From an uncultured Granulosicoccaceae bacterium (GTDB lineage: Bacteria; Pseudomonadota; Gammaproteobacteria; Granulosicoccales; Granulosicoccaceae), in NCBI GenBank assembly GCA_937931165.1, contig CALHCI010000020.1:1-33448 (forward strand): 33,448 nt of DNA, written 5' to 3'. This document shows, one piece after another, positions 25,428 through 33,397 of this stretch. A program made the translations under genes and the position numbers. Every line of letters begins with the position of its first letter. Positions within the stretch are counted from its first letter, which is position 1. The notes under the pieces are model-generated. The model ran no database searches. It had not been told where the DNA came from and saw only the letters and a list, made by a program, of their open reading frames with translations.

Positions 25428-26624
25428 ATGCAACTACATTACAGTGACGACGATCTGGCCTTTCGAGATGAGGTGCGCGCCTTTCTCAACGCGTCTCTCC
25501 AGGAGTCAGTAACTGAAAAAGTCAGGCTCGCTTTACCGCTTGAAAAAACTGACTATGAAAACTGGCACGCAGCATTACATGCACGTGGCTGGTTAGCACC
25601 AAACTGGCCGAAGCAGTTTGGTGGTGCACAATGGACAGCGGTACAGCGACATATTTTTGAAGAAGAATGTGCATTGGCTAATGCACCCAGGGTGGTACCG
25701 TTTGGATTGACGATGCTGGGGCCGGTATTGCAGAAGTTTGGCTCACCGGAGCAACAAAGTTATTGGTTGCCCCGTATTCTGAATGGAGATGACTGGTGGT
25801 GTCAGGGTTATTCAGAACCGGGTGCGGGATCAGATCTGGCAGCATTGGCCACCCGTGCGGTACGCCACGGTGATCACTATGTGGTGAATGGTCAGAAAAC
25901 CTGGACCACACTCGGTCAGTACGCCAACATGATATTTTGCTTAGTACGCACCGACAGTGAAGTAAAGGCTCAGGAAGGTATTTCATTTTTACTGATAGAC
26001 ATGAACACCCCCGGTATAGAGGTAAAGCCTATTGTGCTAATTGATGGTTCTGCCGAAGTGAATGAAGTCTGGTTTAACGACGTGCAGGTACCGGTTGAGA
26101 ATCTGGTGGGTGAAGAAAACAAAGGCTGGACTTACGCCAAGTATCTGTTAACACACGAGCGCACCAACATTGCCGGTGTCGGCTTTGCACGTGCTGGACT
26201 TGCCGCCGTAAAACGTCTGGCGCGTAGTGAATACGCCGGTGAAAAACCATTGATCGAAAGCCCGTTGTTTGCAGCACGGCTTGCTGAAATCGAGATTGAT
26301 TTAATGGCAATGGCCACCACCAATCTGAGAATTTTATCAAGGGCTTCGGCTGGTCAGGCGCCTGGAATTGAGAGTTCAATGCTTAAGGTAAAAGGTACTG
26401 TGATCCGTCAGTCAATTAATGATCTGATGCGCCGCGCCGTCGGCCCGCACGCGGTTCCGTTTATCTCTGAGGTGCTTGAAGACTCCATGCAAATTCCTGA
26501 TGCGGTGCGCAATGGCCGCGTCAGTATGCAGTACTTTAACAATCGTAAGCTGTCGATCTACGGTGGTTCAAATGAAATTCAACGACAGATTATTGCCAAG
26601 ACGGCATTCGGTGGCGGTCGATGA
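25428..26624 (+). CDS. acyl-CoA dehydrogenase, probable catalytic-base subunit of a heteromer
   Basis: A 398-residue FAD enzyme of the acyl-CoA dehydrogenase superfamily that introduces a trans-2 double bond in acyl-CoA. The signature CQGYSEPGAGSDLA (125-138) and GQKTWTTLGQYANM mark the flavin region. The base position of medium-chain enzymes (Y-E-G-T) is Y-G-G-S here (IYGGSNEIQRQIIA), but Glu244 in LLTHERTNIAG is where isovaleryl-type and ChsE4-type enzymes have their base. It overlaps the next gene, another family member, by four bases, so the two probably form a heterotetramer like actinobacterial ChsE pairs. The substrate (branched, sterol or aromatic side chain) is unknown. Confidence 0.87.
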   Translation: MQLHYSDDDLAFRDEVRAFLNASLQESVTEKVRLALPLEKTDYENWHAALHARGWLAPNWPKQFGGAQWTAVQRHIFEEECALANAPRVVPFGLTMLGPVLQKFGSPEQQSYWLPRILNGDDWWCQGYSEPGAGSDLAALATRAVRHGDHYVVNGQKTWTTLGQYANMIFCLVRTDSEVKAQEGISFLLIDMNTPGIEVKPIVLIDGSAEVNEVWFNDVQVPVENLVGEENKGWTYAKYLLTHERTNIAGVGFARAGLAAVKRLARSEYAGEKPLIESPLFAARLAEIEIDLMAMATTNLRILSRASAGQAPGIESSMLKVKGTVIRQSINDLMRRAVGPHAVPFISEVLEDSMQIPDAVRNGRVSMQYFNNRKLSIYGGSNEIQRQIIAKTAFGGGR

Positions 26625-27709
26625 ATTTTGAACTTACCGATGAACAACGCATGTTACAGGATACACTGCGACGCATGCTTGCGTCTTCACAAGGCAGTGC
26701 GTGGCAGCCATTAGCAGAGCAGGGTGTGTTTGCTGCATTGTTTAGTGAACAGTATGGCGGACTGGGTGGCAGCGGTTTTGATATTGCTGTGGTGTTTGAA
26801 GAGCTTGGGCGTGCTGCCACGATTGATCCGGTGCTTGACTCTGCGTTGTTGTGTGGTTGGCTGATTGCAGAAGTTGCATCTGAGACACACAGTGAGTTGC
26901 TTGCCGATATAGTGAGCGGAGAAGTGCAACTTGCTTTTGCGCACACCGAGCCAGCATCACGCTATGCGTTAAGTCATGTAGAAACAACGATAGAGCAGCG
27001 TGCGCAGCAACAGGTGCTCAACGGTCAGAAGTCAGTGGTGGTGAATGCACGGTGTGCCGGGTATTTGCTGGTATCTGCGCGTGATGAAGCAGCAGATGAT
27101 CGCAATTGCATAGCGTTATATCTTGTGCCAGCTAATTGCAGTGGCATAAGTATGTATTACTATGAAATGTCAGGTGGCGGTCAGGCTGCAGAAGTGACCT
27201 TTGAAAACGTTGCTGTCTCCAGTGCCGATTGTTTGTCTGCTGATGCGTTGCCGGCGATAGAAAGTGCCGTTGCAGCGGCCGTTGTTGCACAGTGCGCCGA
27301 TACGCTGGGCGCCATGGAAACGGTGATGTCAATGACCACTGATTACCTTGGCACCAGGCAGCAATTCGGACGTCCGCTGGCCACCTTTCAGGCGCTGTCG
27401 CATCGAGTGGCCGATATGTTAATTGAGCTTGAACAGGCGCGCTCTGCCGTCATCCTCGCTGCAGGTCATCTTGATGCTGATCCGGTTACCCGGGATTTGC
27501 ATGGCAGTGCTGCGAAAAATCTGGTCGGGCGTGTGGGGCAGCTTATTGCCGAAGAATCGATTCAACTGCACGGTGGTATTGGTATGACTGACGAGTATCA
27601 GCTTGGGAAGTATGCACGGCGCATAATCATGGCGGATCACCGTTTCGGCGATATTGATTATCACCTGGAGCGATTTATTGAACTGGGTAAAACGCCCGGG
27701 GATTTTTAA
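26621..27709 (+). CDS. acyl-CoA dehydrogenase, partner subunit of a heteromer
   Basis: A 362-residue acyl-CoA dehydrogenase-like protein starting inside the end of the preceding one (ATGA overlap). It is shorter and more divergent: the usual signature after the beta domain is weak (LAFAHTEPASRYALSH), but the C-terminal flavin-binding block QLHGGIGMTDEYQLGKYARR is well conserved, as are DYLGTRQQFGRPLATFQALSHRVADM. This split of conserved features between two adjacent family members is what obligate heteromeric acyl-CoA dehydrogenases show, one supplying the base and the other part of the FAD site. No gene for an acyl-CoA ligase, hydratase or thiolase adjoins, so the pathway cannot be named. 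Confidence 0.85.
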   Translation: MNFELTDEQRMLQDTLRRMLASSQGSAWQPLAEQGVFAALFSEQYGGLGGSGFDIAVVFEELGRAATIDPVLDSALLCGWLIAEVASETHSELLADIVSGEVQLAFAHTEPASRYALSHVETTIEQRAQQQVLNGQKSVVVNARCAGYLLVSARDEAADDRNCIALYLVPANCSGISMYYYEMSGGGQAAEVTFENVAVSSADCLSADALPAIESAVAAAVVAQCADTLGAMETVMSMTTDYLGTRQQFGRPLATFQALSHRVADMLIELEQARSAVILAAGHLDADPVTRDLHGSAAKNLVGRVGQLIAEESIQLHGGIGMTDEYQLGKYARRIIMADHRFGDIDYHLERFIELGKTPGDF

Positions 27710-27832
27710 AGATTCCGAGGGGAATATTCAAAGAATTCAGGTGGTGAGTAGTGTCCTGCTGCAGACGAATTGTCGCAGTTCTCGAAGTCTGACAAAGCCA
27801 ATCGATCAATTCAAAAACAAAGCATGTTCTCG

Positions 27833-27860
27833 TTGACAGTTGACGTGTTTTAGTTAATAT
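27833..27860 (+). promoter_or_regulatory. near-consensus sigma70 promoter of the lipoprotein gene
   Basis: TTGACA (27833-27838), a 16-base spacer and TAATAT (27855-27860) match the sigma70 consensus at 10 of 12 positions or better. It lies 35 bases before the GTG start at 27896, giving a short leader. Confidence 0.72.
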
Positions 27861-27895
27861 GTCATGACGAAAATGTTTTGTTTGTGAGGTTTGCT

Positions 27896-29299
27896 GTGGA
27901 ATTTAAAGCACTTGTGTATGGGTTTCGCCTGTCATTGGTACCGCTTTGTGTGTTTGTCAGTGCTTGTGGTAATGGAGATAAGGCCGTTGGTGTTGACGAG
28001 CAGCCGGACGATCCCGGATCGGTAGTTGTGGTGCAGGAACCAGTGCAGGAACCAGTGCAGGAACCAACCCCTGTGGGTGAAATTATTCCAGCTGAAGATC
28101 AGCGCGTTATTGCTACCGAGGAAATCAAACCTTACGTGCAGAATGCCCGTTACTCTGCAGTTCTGGCGGAGTGTGCACTCATCCCCTATCAAACGCCTTG
28201 TACGTTGGGTGAGTTGCCATATCTCGGACAACAACATGCATCCCCAACGGTTGAGAATGTGATGGAAAGGGTCGTGGTCACACACGACTGGATGGGGGTG
28301 CGTTTTGAACGGATGCTCCGTATTCTGCCTGCAGATATGCTGCAATTGTTCAGACCAGTGACCGTCATTGTCATTGGCAGCGAGGTTCGACCGTCCAGCT
28401 TCAGTCCCAGTAGAGGGCGGGTAAGACTTGATCCTCGGCACTTGTGGTTGAGCGTTGATGAGAAAAGAACCATCGCGACAAACGATGATCCGAGAAACGC
28501 CTTCGGTTCTGCATTGCAATTTGATTGGTTGTCCCGATTTACTGTCGGAGACGAGTACGCCTGGTACTACTGGTCACTCACCAGTGATTCTGAACGTACC
28601 GTTGATGATATTGAATTGTCACTAGCCTCATTGCTTTACCATGAACTCGCACATGCAAACGACTACATTCAGCCACGGCGATTTAGCGAACTCACGAGTG
28701 ATATGACCCCGTGGGATGCGGCGGTCGCAACCGAAGATACGAGGGTGTCCGAACAGCTGCACGACAGACGGGACCTGACAGCCGACCCGTCTTTTCTTTA
28801 TGGTTTGGCTGGTGTGTTCTTTTTTGATAACGAGGCCACCGAGTTTCAGCGTACCGTGCAGGCCGACTTTGCGGGTGCACAGATGGCTGCTGAAGGTAAG
28901 CCGTCGTTCTACTCTTATTCGACCAACAGAGAAGATGTTGCCGAGCTTTTCGAAGCGTTCATGATGAAGTATCACTATAACGCCGAGTCGCATGTGGGAT
29001 TTGCTCCTAACCCGACTGTCGAAGATCCCTCTTGTGATGACTACGTTGTTGCCTGGGGAGAGCGCAACCGCCTGGCTGCAGCGCTGGTGGCGCCGAGAGC
29101 CAAGTTTGTTGTCGACAGCATTCTTGATCCCTCCGCTGAAATAGACCGGTTTCATGCATCCGAACTTGGTGAGGCAGCAGCATTGCGACAAGGCGAAGGC
29201 TGGTGCGAGAGTCGCTTCGTCGTGCCACGCAGCGAGAAGCGTGTTGGTGATGGTTTTCCACGGCACATGTTACTCAAGCATAGTGTGGACATTCACTAA
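27896..29299 (+). CDS. lipoprotein with HELAH metallopeptidase-like motif, function unknown
   Basis: A 467-residue lipoprotein. The GTG at 27896 is preferred over an upstream TTG because TGAGG lies six bases before it. The N-terminus is a lipoprotein signal with lipobox VSAC (Cys24 lipidated), followed by a low-complexity linker rich in Gln, Glu, Pro with three VQEP repeats. The main domain has LLYHELAHANDY (His249, Glu250, His253), a zinc-metallopeptidase HExxH motif, and a possible third ligand among Glu346, Glu350 and Glu353 in NREDVAELFEAFMM, about 95 residues later. Cys94/Cys102 and Cys380/Cys437 could form disulfides. Cell-envelope or secreted proteolysis is inferred from the motif; I cannot place it in a named family. 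It stands alone behind its own promoter. Confidence 0.72.
   Translation: MEFKALVYGFRLSLVPLCVFVSACGNGDKAVGVDEQPDDPGSVVVVQEPVQEPVQEPTPVGEIIPAEDQRVIATEEIKPYVQNARYSAVLAECALIPYQTPCTLGELPYLGQQHASPTVENVMERVVVTHDWMGVRFERMLRILPADMLQLFRPVTVIVIGSEVRPSSFSPSRGRVRLDPRHLWLSVDEKRTIATNDDPRNAFGSALQFDWLSRFTVGDEYAWYYWSLTSDSERTVDDIELSLASLLYHELAHANDYIQPRRFSELTSDMTPWDAAVATEDTRVSEQLHDRRDLTADPSFLYGLAGVFFFDNEATEFQRTVQADFAGAQMAAEGKPSFYSYSTNREDVAELFEAFMMKYHYNAESHVGFAPNPTVEDPSCDDYVVAWGERNRLAAALVAPRAKFVVDSILDPSAEIDRFHASELGEAAALRQGEGWCESRFVVPRSEKRVGDGFPRHMLLKHSVDIH
28031..28066 (+). repeat. three perfect 12-bp tandem repeats in the lipoprotein linker
   Basis: GTGCAGGAACCA occurs three times in a row without change (28031-28042, 28043-28054, 28055-28066) and encodes VQEP repeats. 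Copy-number change would stay in frame and alter only the length of the flexible linker between the lipid anchor and the peptidase-like domain. Confidence 0.85.
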
Positions 29300-29410
29300 C
29301 GAGAACAGACAGGCTGGCGTGTGCCGGCCTGCCTACCTGCCTGCAACCTCGGTATACCAGCGCTTCGGTTAATTAGAACGTAAAAACTGATCTTTTATCG
29401 ACTGCCCCCG

Positions 29411-29430
29411 ACACATGTTATGTGTACAAT
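29411..29430 (+). promoter_or_regulatory. perfect ACACAT-GTT-ATGTGT palindrome before the MFS gene
   Basis: The 15-base palindrome at 29411-29425 overlaps TACAAT (29425-29430), a plausible -10 box, with no good -35 at the proper distance. It could be an operator or activator site for the MFS gene 113 bases downstream. A GC-rich stem (AGGCTGGC with GCCGGCCT, 29311-29330) just upstream lacks a T-run and may aid termination of the lipoprotein gene. Confidence 0.35.
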
Positions 29431-29542
29431 CGGCGGTGGTGTATCCGTCGTGCAGCTGTGATTTTTCTATCCAGCGCAGCTTTGCCTTCGCACTGGGCAC
29501 CATCGGTTATTAACGAATAACAACCAGCGTCGTGCACACCGG

Positions 29543-30706
29543 ATGAACCTGAGCCCTGAGTGGCGATTTTCAATTTATTATGCAGCGTTGTTCGCTTCGA
29601 TCGGGTCGATCGGGCCGTTCTTTGCAGTCTGGCTCAACAGCCAGGGCGTCGATGCGAAAATGATTGGTATTATCGCAGCAGCGCCCTCTATAGTGATGGT
29701 ATTAACCACCGTGCCAATTGGCCGGTGGGCAGATTCTCTGCGGGAACGTCGTACCGCAATAATTGGTTGTAATCTTGTTATTCTTGTCGCGCAGTTGTTA
29801 CTGTTCTGGCCGCTCGCCCCGTGGGTCATATTGGCGGTCTGGACTTTTACCGGTATTTTAATGTTTGCCAAAATACCGGTAACTGATGCCGCGGCGCTGA
29901 GTATGACGCAACAGCGCGATTCAGACTTTGCCCGAGTGCGTGTGTTCGGGTCTATCGGTTTTGCCATTGCGCTCGCTATAAGCGGCTTTGTCTATGATAT
30001 TGCCGGCATGGTGGCGTTTGTTCCGATTCTGTGTCTTGGCAACCTGTTGCGATTGTGGATGTCGTGGCGGCTACCCGTGGGCGGGTCACTCAGGGCTGCC
30101 AAACAGGGCATACAACCACTGGTCGATGGTAAGGTGCTTTATCAGTCGGGTGTCCTGCTTACTATTGCTGCGGCGTCTCTTATTCAGGCCTCTCATGCGG
30201 TGGTTTACACGTTTGGTATTTTGCTGTGGACGCAGCAGCAGGGTATTTCAGAAACAACGGGCAGCCTGTTAATCGCAATTGGTGTGGTGGCAGAGGTGTT
30301 GCTGATGTGGCGTTTTAAATCACTGACCAAAAACCTGTCTGCCAGAGGGTGCTTGTTAATCGCTGCTGCGTTCGGGCTAATAAGATGGGCAGTTCTCGCC
30401 ATGTCACCACCCCTTTGGTTGCTGTATGCAGCACAACTGATGCACGCGATGACTTTTGGATTAACCTTTCTAGCGACTGCTTCGTTTATCGCAAGGCGGG
30501 TCGGGGAGGCAAATGCGGCACGCGGGCAGGGGTTGTCTGCGACGGTTGCAACTGCGCTATTGGCAATCACTACTTATGTCTCCGGACACTTTTTTGATAG
30601 CATGGGTCTGCAACTGTACTGGCTAATGTCTGTTATTTGTGGTGTATCTATTGTGCTGCTTGCGCTTAGCTACCTGACCAGACTCGATAGTATTGATAAT
30701 CGCTGA
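29543..30706 (+). CDS. major facilitator superfamily transporter (MFS_1-like)
   Basis: A 387-residue inner-membrane protein with about twelve hydrophobic segments. The cytoplasmic loop 2-3 motif of MFS is seen as PIGRWADSLRERRT, and the N-terminal SPEWRFSIYYAALFASIGSI with FFAVWLNSQGV matches the MFS_1-like (LacY/HcaT-related) group. Substrate is unknown; homologues are annotated for sugars, aromatic acids or nucleosides. The ATG at 29543 has only a weak ribosome site (CCGG). The 3' end overlaps the convergent hydrolase remnant by 37 bases. Confidence 0.8.
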   Translation: MNLSPEWRFSIYYAALFASIGSIGPFFAVWLNSQGVDAKMIGIIAAAPSIVMVLTTVPIGRWADSLRERRTAIIGCNLVILVAQLLLFWPLAPWVILAVWTFTGILMFAKIPVTDAAALSMTQQRDSDFARVRVFGSIGFAIALAISGFVYDIAGMVAFVPILCLGNLLRLWMSWRLPVGGSLRAAKQGIQPLVDGKVLYQSGVLLTIAAASLIQASHAVVYTFGILLWTQQQGISETTGSLLIAIGVVAEVLLMWRFKSLTKNLSARGCLLIAAAFGLIRWAVLAMSPPLWLLYAAQLMHAMTFGLTFLATASFIARRVGEANAARGQGLSATVATALLAITTYVSGHFFDSMGLQLYWLMSVICGVSIVLLALSYLTRLDSIDNR

Positions 30707-31520
30707 TCTGCAGTATAAGTCGTAAAAACAGCCTTATTCTGTTGATTGTTTTTCAGAAACTGTAGCAGCGTACCGGTCACGGTTTCCGGTTGTTCCTGCT
30801 GCACCCAGTGTCCGGCTCCGTTAAGCAGATACCTTCCGGTAAAATTTGTGCATGCTGTATGTTGCATTGCTTCAAACTCACCGGGCTTTTGATATATGCC
30901 CCAGTCACCTGCGCCGGCAATAAACATGGAGGGAATATCAATGGTTTTACCACCGTGTTTTTTTAGCTCTTCAGAGAACCTGCCACTGGTCACACAGCTG
31001 TACCAGTTGAGTCCGCCCTGAAAACCGGTGCGGCTGAATTCCCCTGCATATACGGCAAGTTCTGCCTCCGTGAGCCATGTTGCCGAGTTTATGGATTGTT
31101 GGTCCGGCATTGCAGGGTTAACCGTTTCTGTCATGCCTGAGTCCATTGGCATAATGTAGTAGGGCGGAAGCTTAGCGAGTTGCTGCGCATCCCAAGAGTG
31201 CAGCGGGTGCGGTTTGTTGTTTACCCGGTCGGCGCTTTTATAGTGATAGTAAGCACGTAGAAAGTGATGTATTCCCTGACTACAGAAGTGCATGTTGTCG
31301 TTTGCTTCTGGAGTAGAGTAGTACCATTGATAGTGTTTACGGGGTGGGGTGAGATTTGCTGGTATGCGAGCTCTGGAAAACCATGTAACAACAGCACACA
31401 GGGATTATCCGGTTCACCAGCTGTCAACAGATGGCATTGCAGTCCATTGCGGTTGTCGACGTAAAGTGACGTGATACCGGGGTCAATGGTTCCGATGCCG
31501 TATTCGGTAGTTACCTTCAC
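30670..31520 (-). pseudogene. alpha/beta-hydrolase (epoxide-hydrolase-like) remnant with internal deletion and frameshift
   Basis: The N-terminal part, from a GTG at 31520 with AGAGAG upstream, reads into CVLLLHGFPELAYQQ, the oxyanion strand of this family. Then the frame changes: in the next frame the sequence continues NLTPPRKHYQWYYSTPEAND and runs to the stop at 30672 through HFLRAYYHYKSADR, WLTEAELAVYAGEFSRTGFQ, FIAGAGDWGIYQKPGEFE and NGAGHWVQQEQPETV, which are the cap and C-terminal catalytic His regions. The intervening part, which holds the DQRGYG loop and the nucleophile elbow (GHDxG), is absent. Roughly a hundred residues are missing at a junction near 31350-31360, so the gene cannot make an active hydrolase. 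The remaining sequence has few other defects, suggesting recent loss. Confidence 0.82.
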
Positions 31521-31596
31521 AGCGTGCTTCTCTCTCTTCGAGCAGACAGGTTTTACGTGAGATAATAGGTTATCAGCTATCACAGATGAGTAATTA

Positions 31597-32727
31597 ATGA
31601 GCGATTTAACCTACCTGACCCATAATGCCCCTTCGCGGTTCGATAGTAAGCCGGGTCAGCCTCTGATGAAGGCGGTGGTAACCGTTGGGAATGGTGGCTA
31701 TGAACAATTACAATACCGCGACGTGCCTGTGCCGGAAATTGCGCCTTCGGAAGTGTTGCTAAAAGTACTGGCTGCGGGTATGAACAATACAGAGATCAAC
31801 ACCAGACTCGGATGGTATTCGTCTTCAGTCGCCACTGGTACCGAACAACTATCGGCCGATAACTTTCCGGATAACGTAAGCGATGGCGGATGGAATGAGA
31901 AAACGCCGTTTCCGATGATTCAGGGAACCGACTGTTGCGGTGAGGTGGTAGCGATTGGTGCCGAATCGAATGGTCTTGTTACCGGGCAACGAGTGCTGGT
32001 TCGGGCCTGCATGCGCAAGTCCGGATTTTCTTCACTTGAAAATATCTGGATGGCGTCTGACTTTGATGGCGCTTTTGCCGAGTACGTGAAAGTGCCCGCA
32101 AGTGAGGTGTTTCCTATTGATTGCGAATGGAGTAATGCAGAACTTGCGACTATTCCCTGTGCTTATGGAACCGCAGAAAATATGATTCATCGGGCCGGTG
32201 TCTCTGCGGCGGATCGCGTGCTGGTTACCGGTGCTTCCGGTGGGGTGGGCTCGGCAGTGGTGCAGTTGGCAAAGCGACGCGGTGCACATGTCACCGCAGT
32301 TGTCGGCGCAGAAAAGATGGATGCTGTGAGGGCTCTGGGTGCAAACCGGGTGGTACCGCGCGGCGCGGATCTGATGTCTGTGTCAGGTGAGTCCGGTATT
32401 GATGTGGTGTTTGATAATGTCGCTGGTGACAGTGTCGGACAAATTGTAAAGCTTGTTGCACGTGGTGGCCGGTATTGCACGTCAGGGGCGATTGCAGGGC
32501 CGATGGTCAACATTGACTTCAGAGATTTCTATTTGAAGGATCTTACGCTGATTGGATGTACCGCCTGGGATGAACCGGTGTTTTCCAACCTGGTGCGGTA
32601 CATAGAGCGCGGAGAAATCAAACCACTGCTTGCGCAAACGTTTACGCTTGATGAAATTGTTGAAGCACAGAAAAAGTTTGGCGAGAAGACATTTGTTGGC
32701 AACTACGTGCTGGTGCCAAACCATTAA
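31597..32727 (+). CDS. MDR-superfamily alcohol dehydrogenase / quinone oxidoreductase-like protein
   Basis: A 376-residue medium-chain dehydrogenase/reductase. The catalytic domain has the GroES-like segment GTDCCGEVVAIGAES and a conserved N-terminal AAGMNNTEINTRLGWYS; the Rossmann fold has VLVTGASGGVGSAVVQLAKRRGA (about residues 208-230) and ALGANRVV. The structural-zinc cysteine cluster of classical alcohol dehydrogenases is not evident, so it is closer to the quinone-oxidoreductase/crotonyl-type branch with NADPH. The substrate is unknown. The gene is divergent from the hydrolase remnant, with 76 bases between starts, and there is only a weak GAG ribosome site. Confidence 0.85.
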   Translation: MSDLTYLTHNAPSRFDSKPGQPLMKAVVTVGNGGYEQLQYRDVPVPEIAPSEVLLKVLAAGMNNTEINTRLGWYSSSVATGTEQLSADNFPDNVSDGGWNEKTPFPMIQGTDCCGEVVAIGAESNGLVTGQRVLVRACMRKSGFSSLENIWMASDFDGAFAEYVKVPASEVFPIDCEWSNAELATIPCAYGTAENMIHRAGVSAADRVLVTGASGGVGSAVVQLAKRRGAHVTAVVGAEKMDAVRALGANRVVPRGADLMSVSGESGIDVVFDNVAGDSVGQIVKLVARGGRYCTSGAIAGPMVNIDFRDFYLKDLTLIGCTAWDEPVFSNLVRYIERGEIKPLLAQTFTLDEIVEAQKKFGEKTFVGNYVLVPNH

Positions 32728-32775
32728 TAGTGCGTGCTGAAGCGAATGTTGTCTGGTGAATCCACTGCGGTGCGA

Positions 32776-32898
32776 TTATTGTGAGTTTCGGTTCGATCGG
32801 CGTCGGTATCTTCTTGATTCGTTGTAGATCTCGCGAATGATGGTGCCGAAGAGTACTGCAACTAATAACGTACCGACAATCCAGAGTAGAACGTTCAT
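32776..32898 (-). CDS. small single-span membrane protein (40 residues), function unknown
   Basis: Reading leftward from the ATG at 32898 gives a 40-codon frame ending in TAA: MNVLLWIVGTLLVAVLFGTI followed by IREIYNESRRYRRRSNRNSQ. The first 20 residues are one transmembrane helix and the tail is strongly basic (nine Arg in 20), a positive-inside topology with N-out/C-in. An AGG about eight bases upstream is a modest ribosome site. The clean separation of hydrophobic and basic halves and the lack of chance-like composition support a real microprotein. It is too short for family assignment. It is convergent with the MDR gene, whose stop lies 49 bases away. Confidence 0.5.
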   Translation of the reverse strand: MNVLLWIVGTLLVAVLFGTIIREIYNESRRYRRRSNRNSQ

Positions 32899-33397
32899 AC
32901 AAGGCCTGTATTTAATGTGAAATGGGGCCTGTCCATGAGGCGAATCAGTATCAGGTCAAACAAAAATTCACTGTACCGGTTTGGGCAGTATATCAGCAGA
33001 AAAATTTTCTTTGAATACCCGGGACGCGACAATGCGGCAAGGATGATTGCCCTATTGCGTTTTTGTTGATGGCCAAAAATAGAGGGCCGAAAACTTTTAG
33101 CATGAGAAGACTTGCTTAACACAGCTTCATTGCTCAACACATCAGAGCGTGGTAGTCAGTTGGCAGGCGCTGATGTTGGAGGTTAGCATTTCTCACAGCG
33201 CGAGATTCACTTTCCTGCGCAATTCAGGGAAATTGCAGTCAATTAAAAGTGCAGTTATTGGCGAACTACATCATTGATGTTTGAAGCACCGCAAGTTCTG
33301 TTCTTCTCAGCAGGTTTGTCGGGCACTCTCCGTGCATAGAGCGGCTTTGTATTGTGAGTTTTACTATGCGCATTAAGACGGAGAGTACCGGAAGTCT
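32899..33397. other. gene-free stretch with several symmetric elements
   Basis: I find no convincing coding frame here; an open frame on the minus strand (32895-33140) overlaps the small membrane gene and has unlikely composition. Symmetric elements are GCAATT-CAGGGA-AATTGC (33219-33236), CATCA-T-TGATG (near 33270), and the larger nested repeat annotated at 33322-33389. The region must carry the promoter of the partial gene at the window end. Confidence 0.4.
33322..33389 (+). promoter_or_regulatory. nested inverted repeat in the leader of the last gene
   Basis: GGCACTCTCCGT (33322-33333) and ACGGAGAGTACC (33378-33389) pair at 11 of 12 positions, and directly inside lie GCATAG (33334-33339) and CTATGC (33364-33369), a perfect six-base-pair extension with an eight-base bulge. 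The loop has 24 bases. The right arm includes GGAGAG, 12 bases before the ATG at 33398, and a second purine run GGAAG follows. The structure could hide the ribosome site or be a DNA operator. Confidence 0.5.

Noticed and set aside
28628..29266. 212-codon minus-strand frame (and the 195-codon one at 27932-28519)
   Set aside because: Both are antisense to the lipoprotein gene, which has a promoter, lipobox and HExxH motif; the antisense products look random.
29311..29330. Terminator after the lipoprotein gene
   Set aside because: The GC stem AGGCTGGC/GCCGGCCT is not followed by a T-run, so it is not called as an intrinsic terminator.
32895..33140. 81-codon minus-strand frame
   Set aside because: Its 3' end overlaps the start of the small membrane gene by four bases, the composition is not protein-like and no ribosome site is seen.
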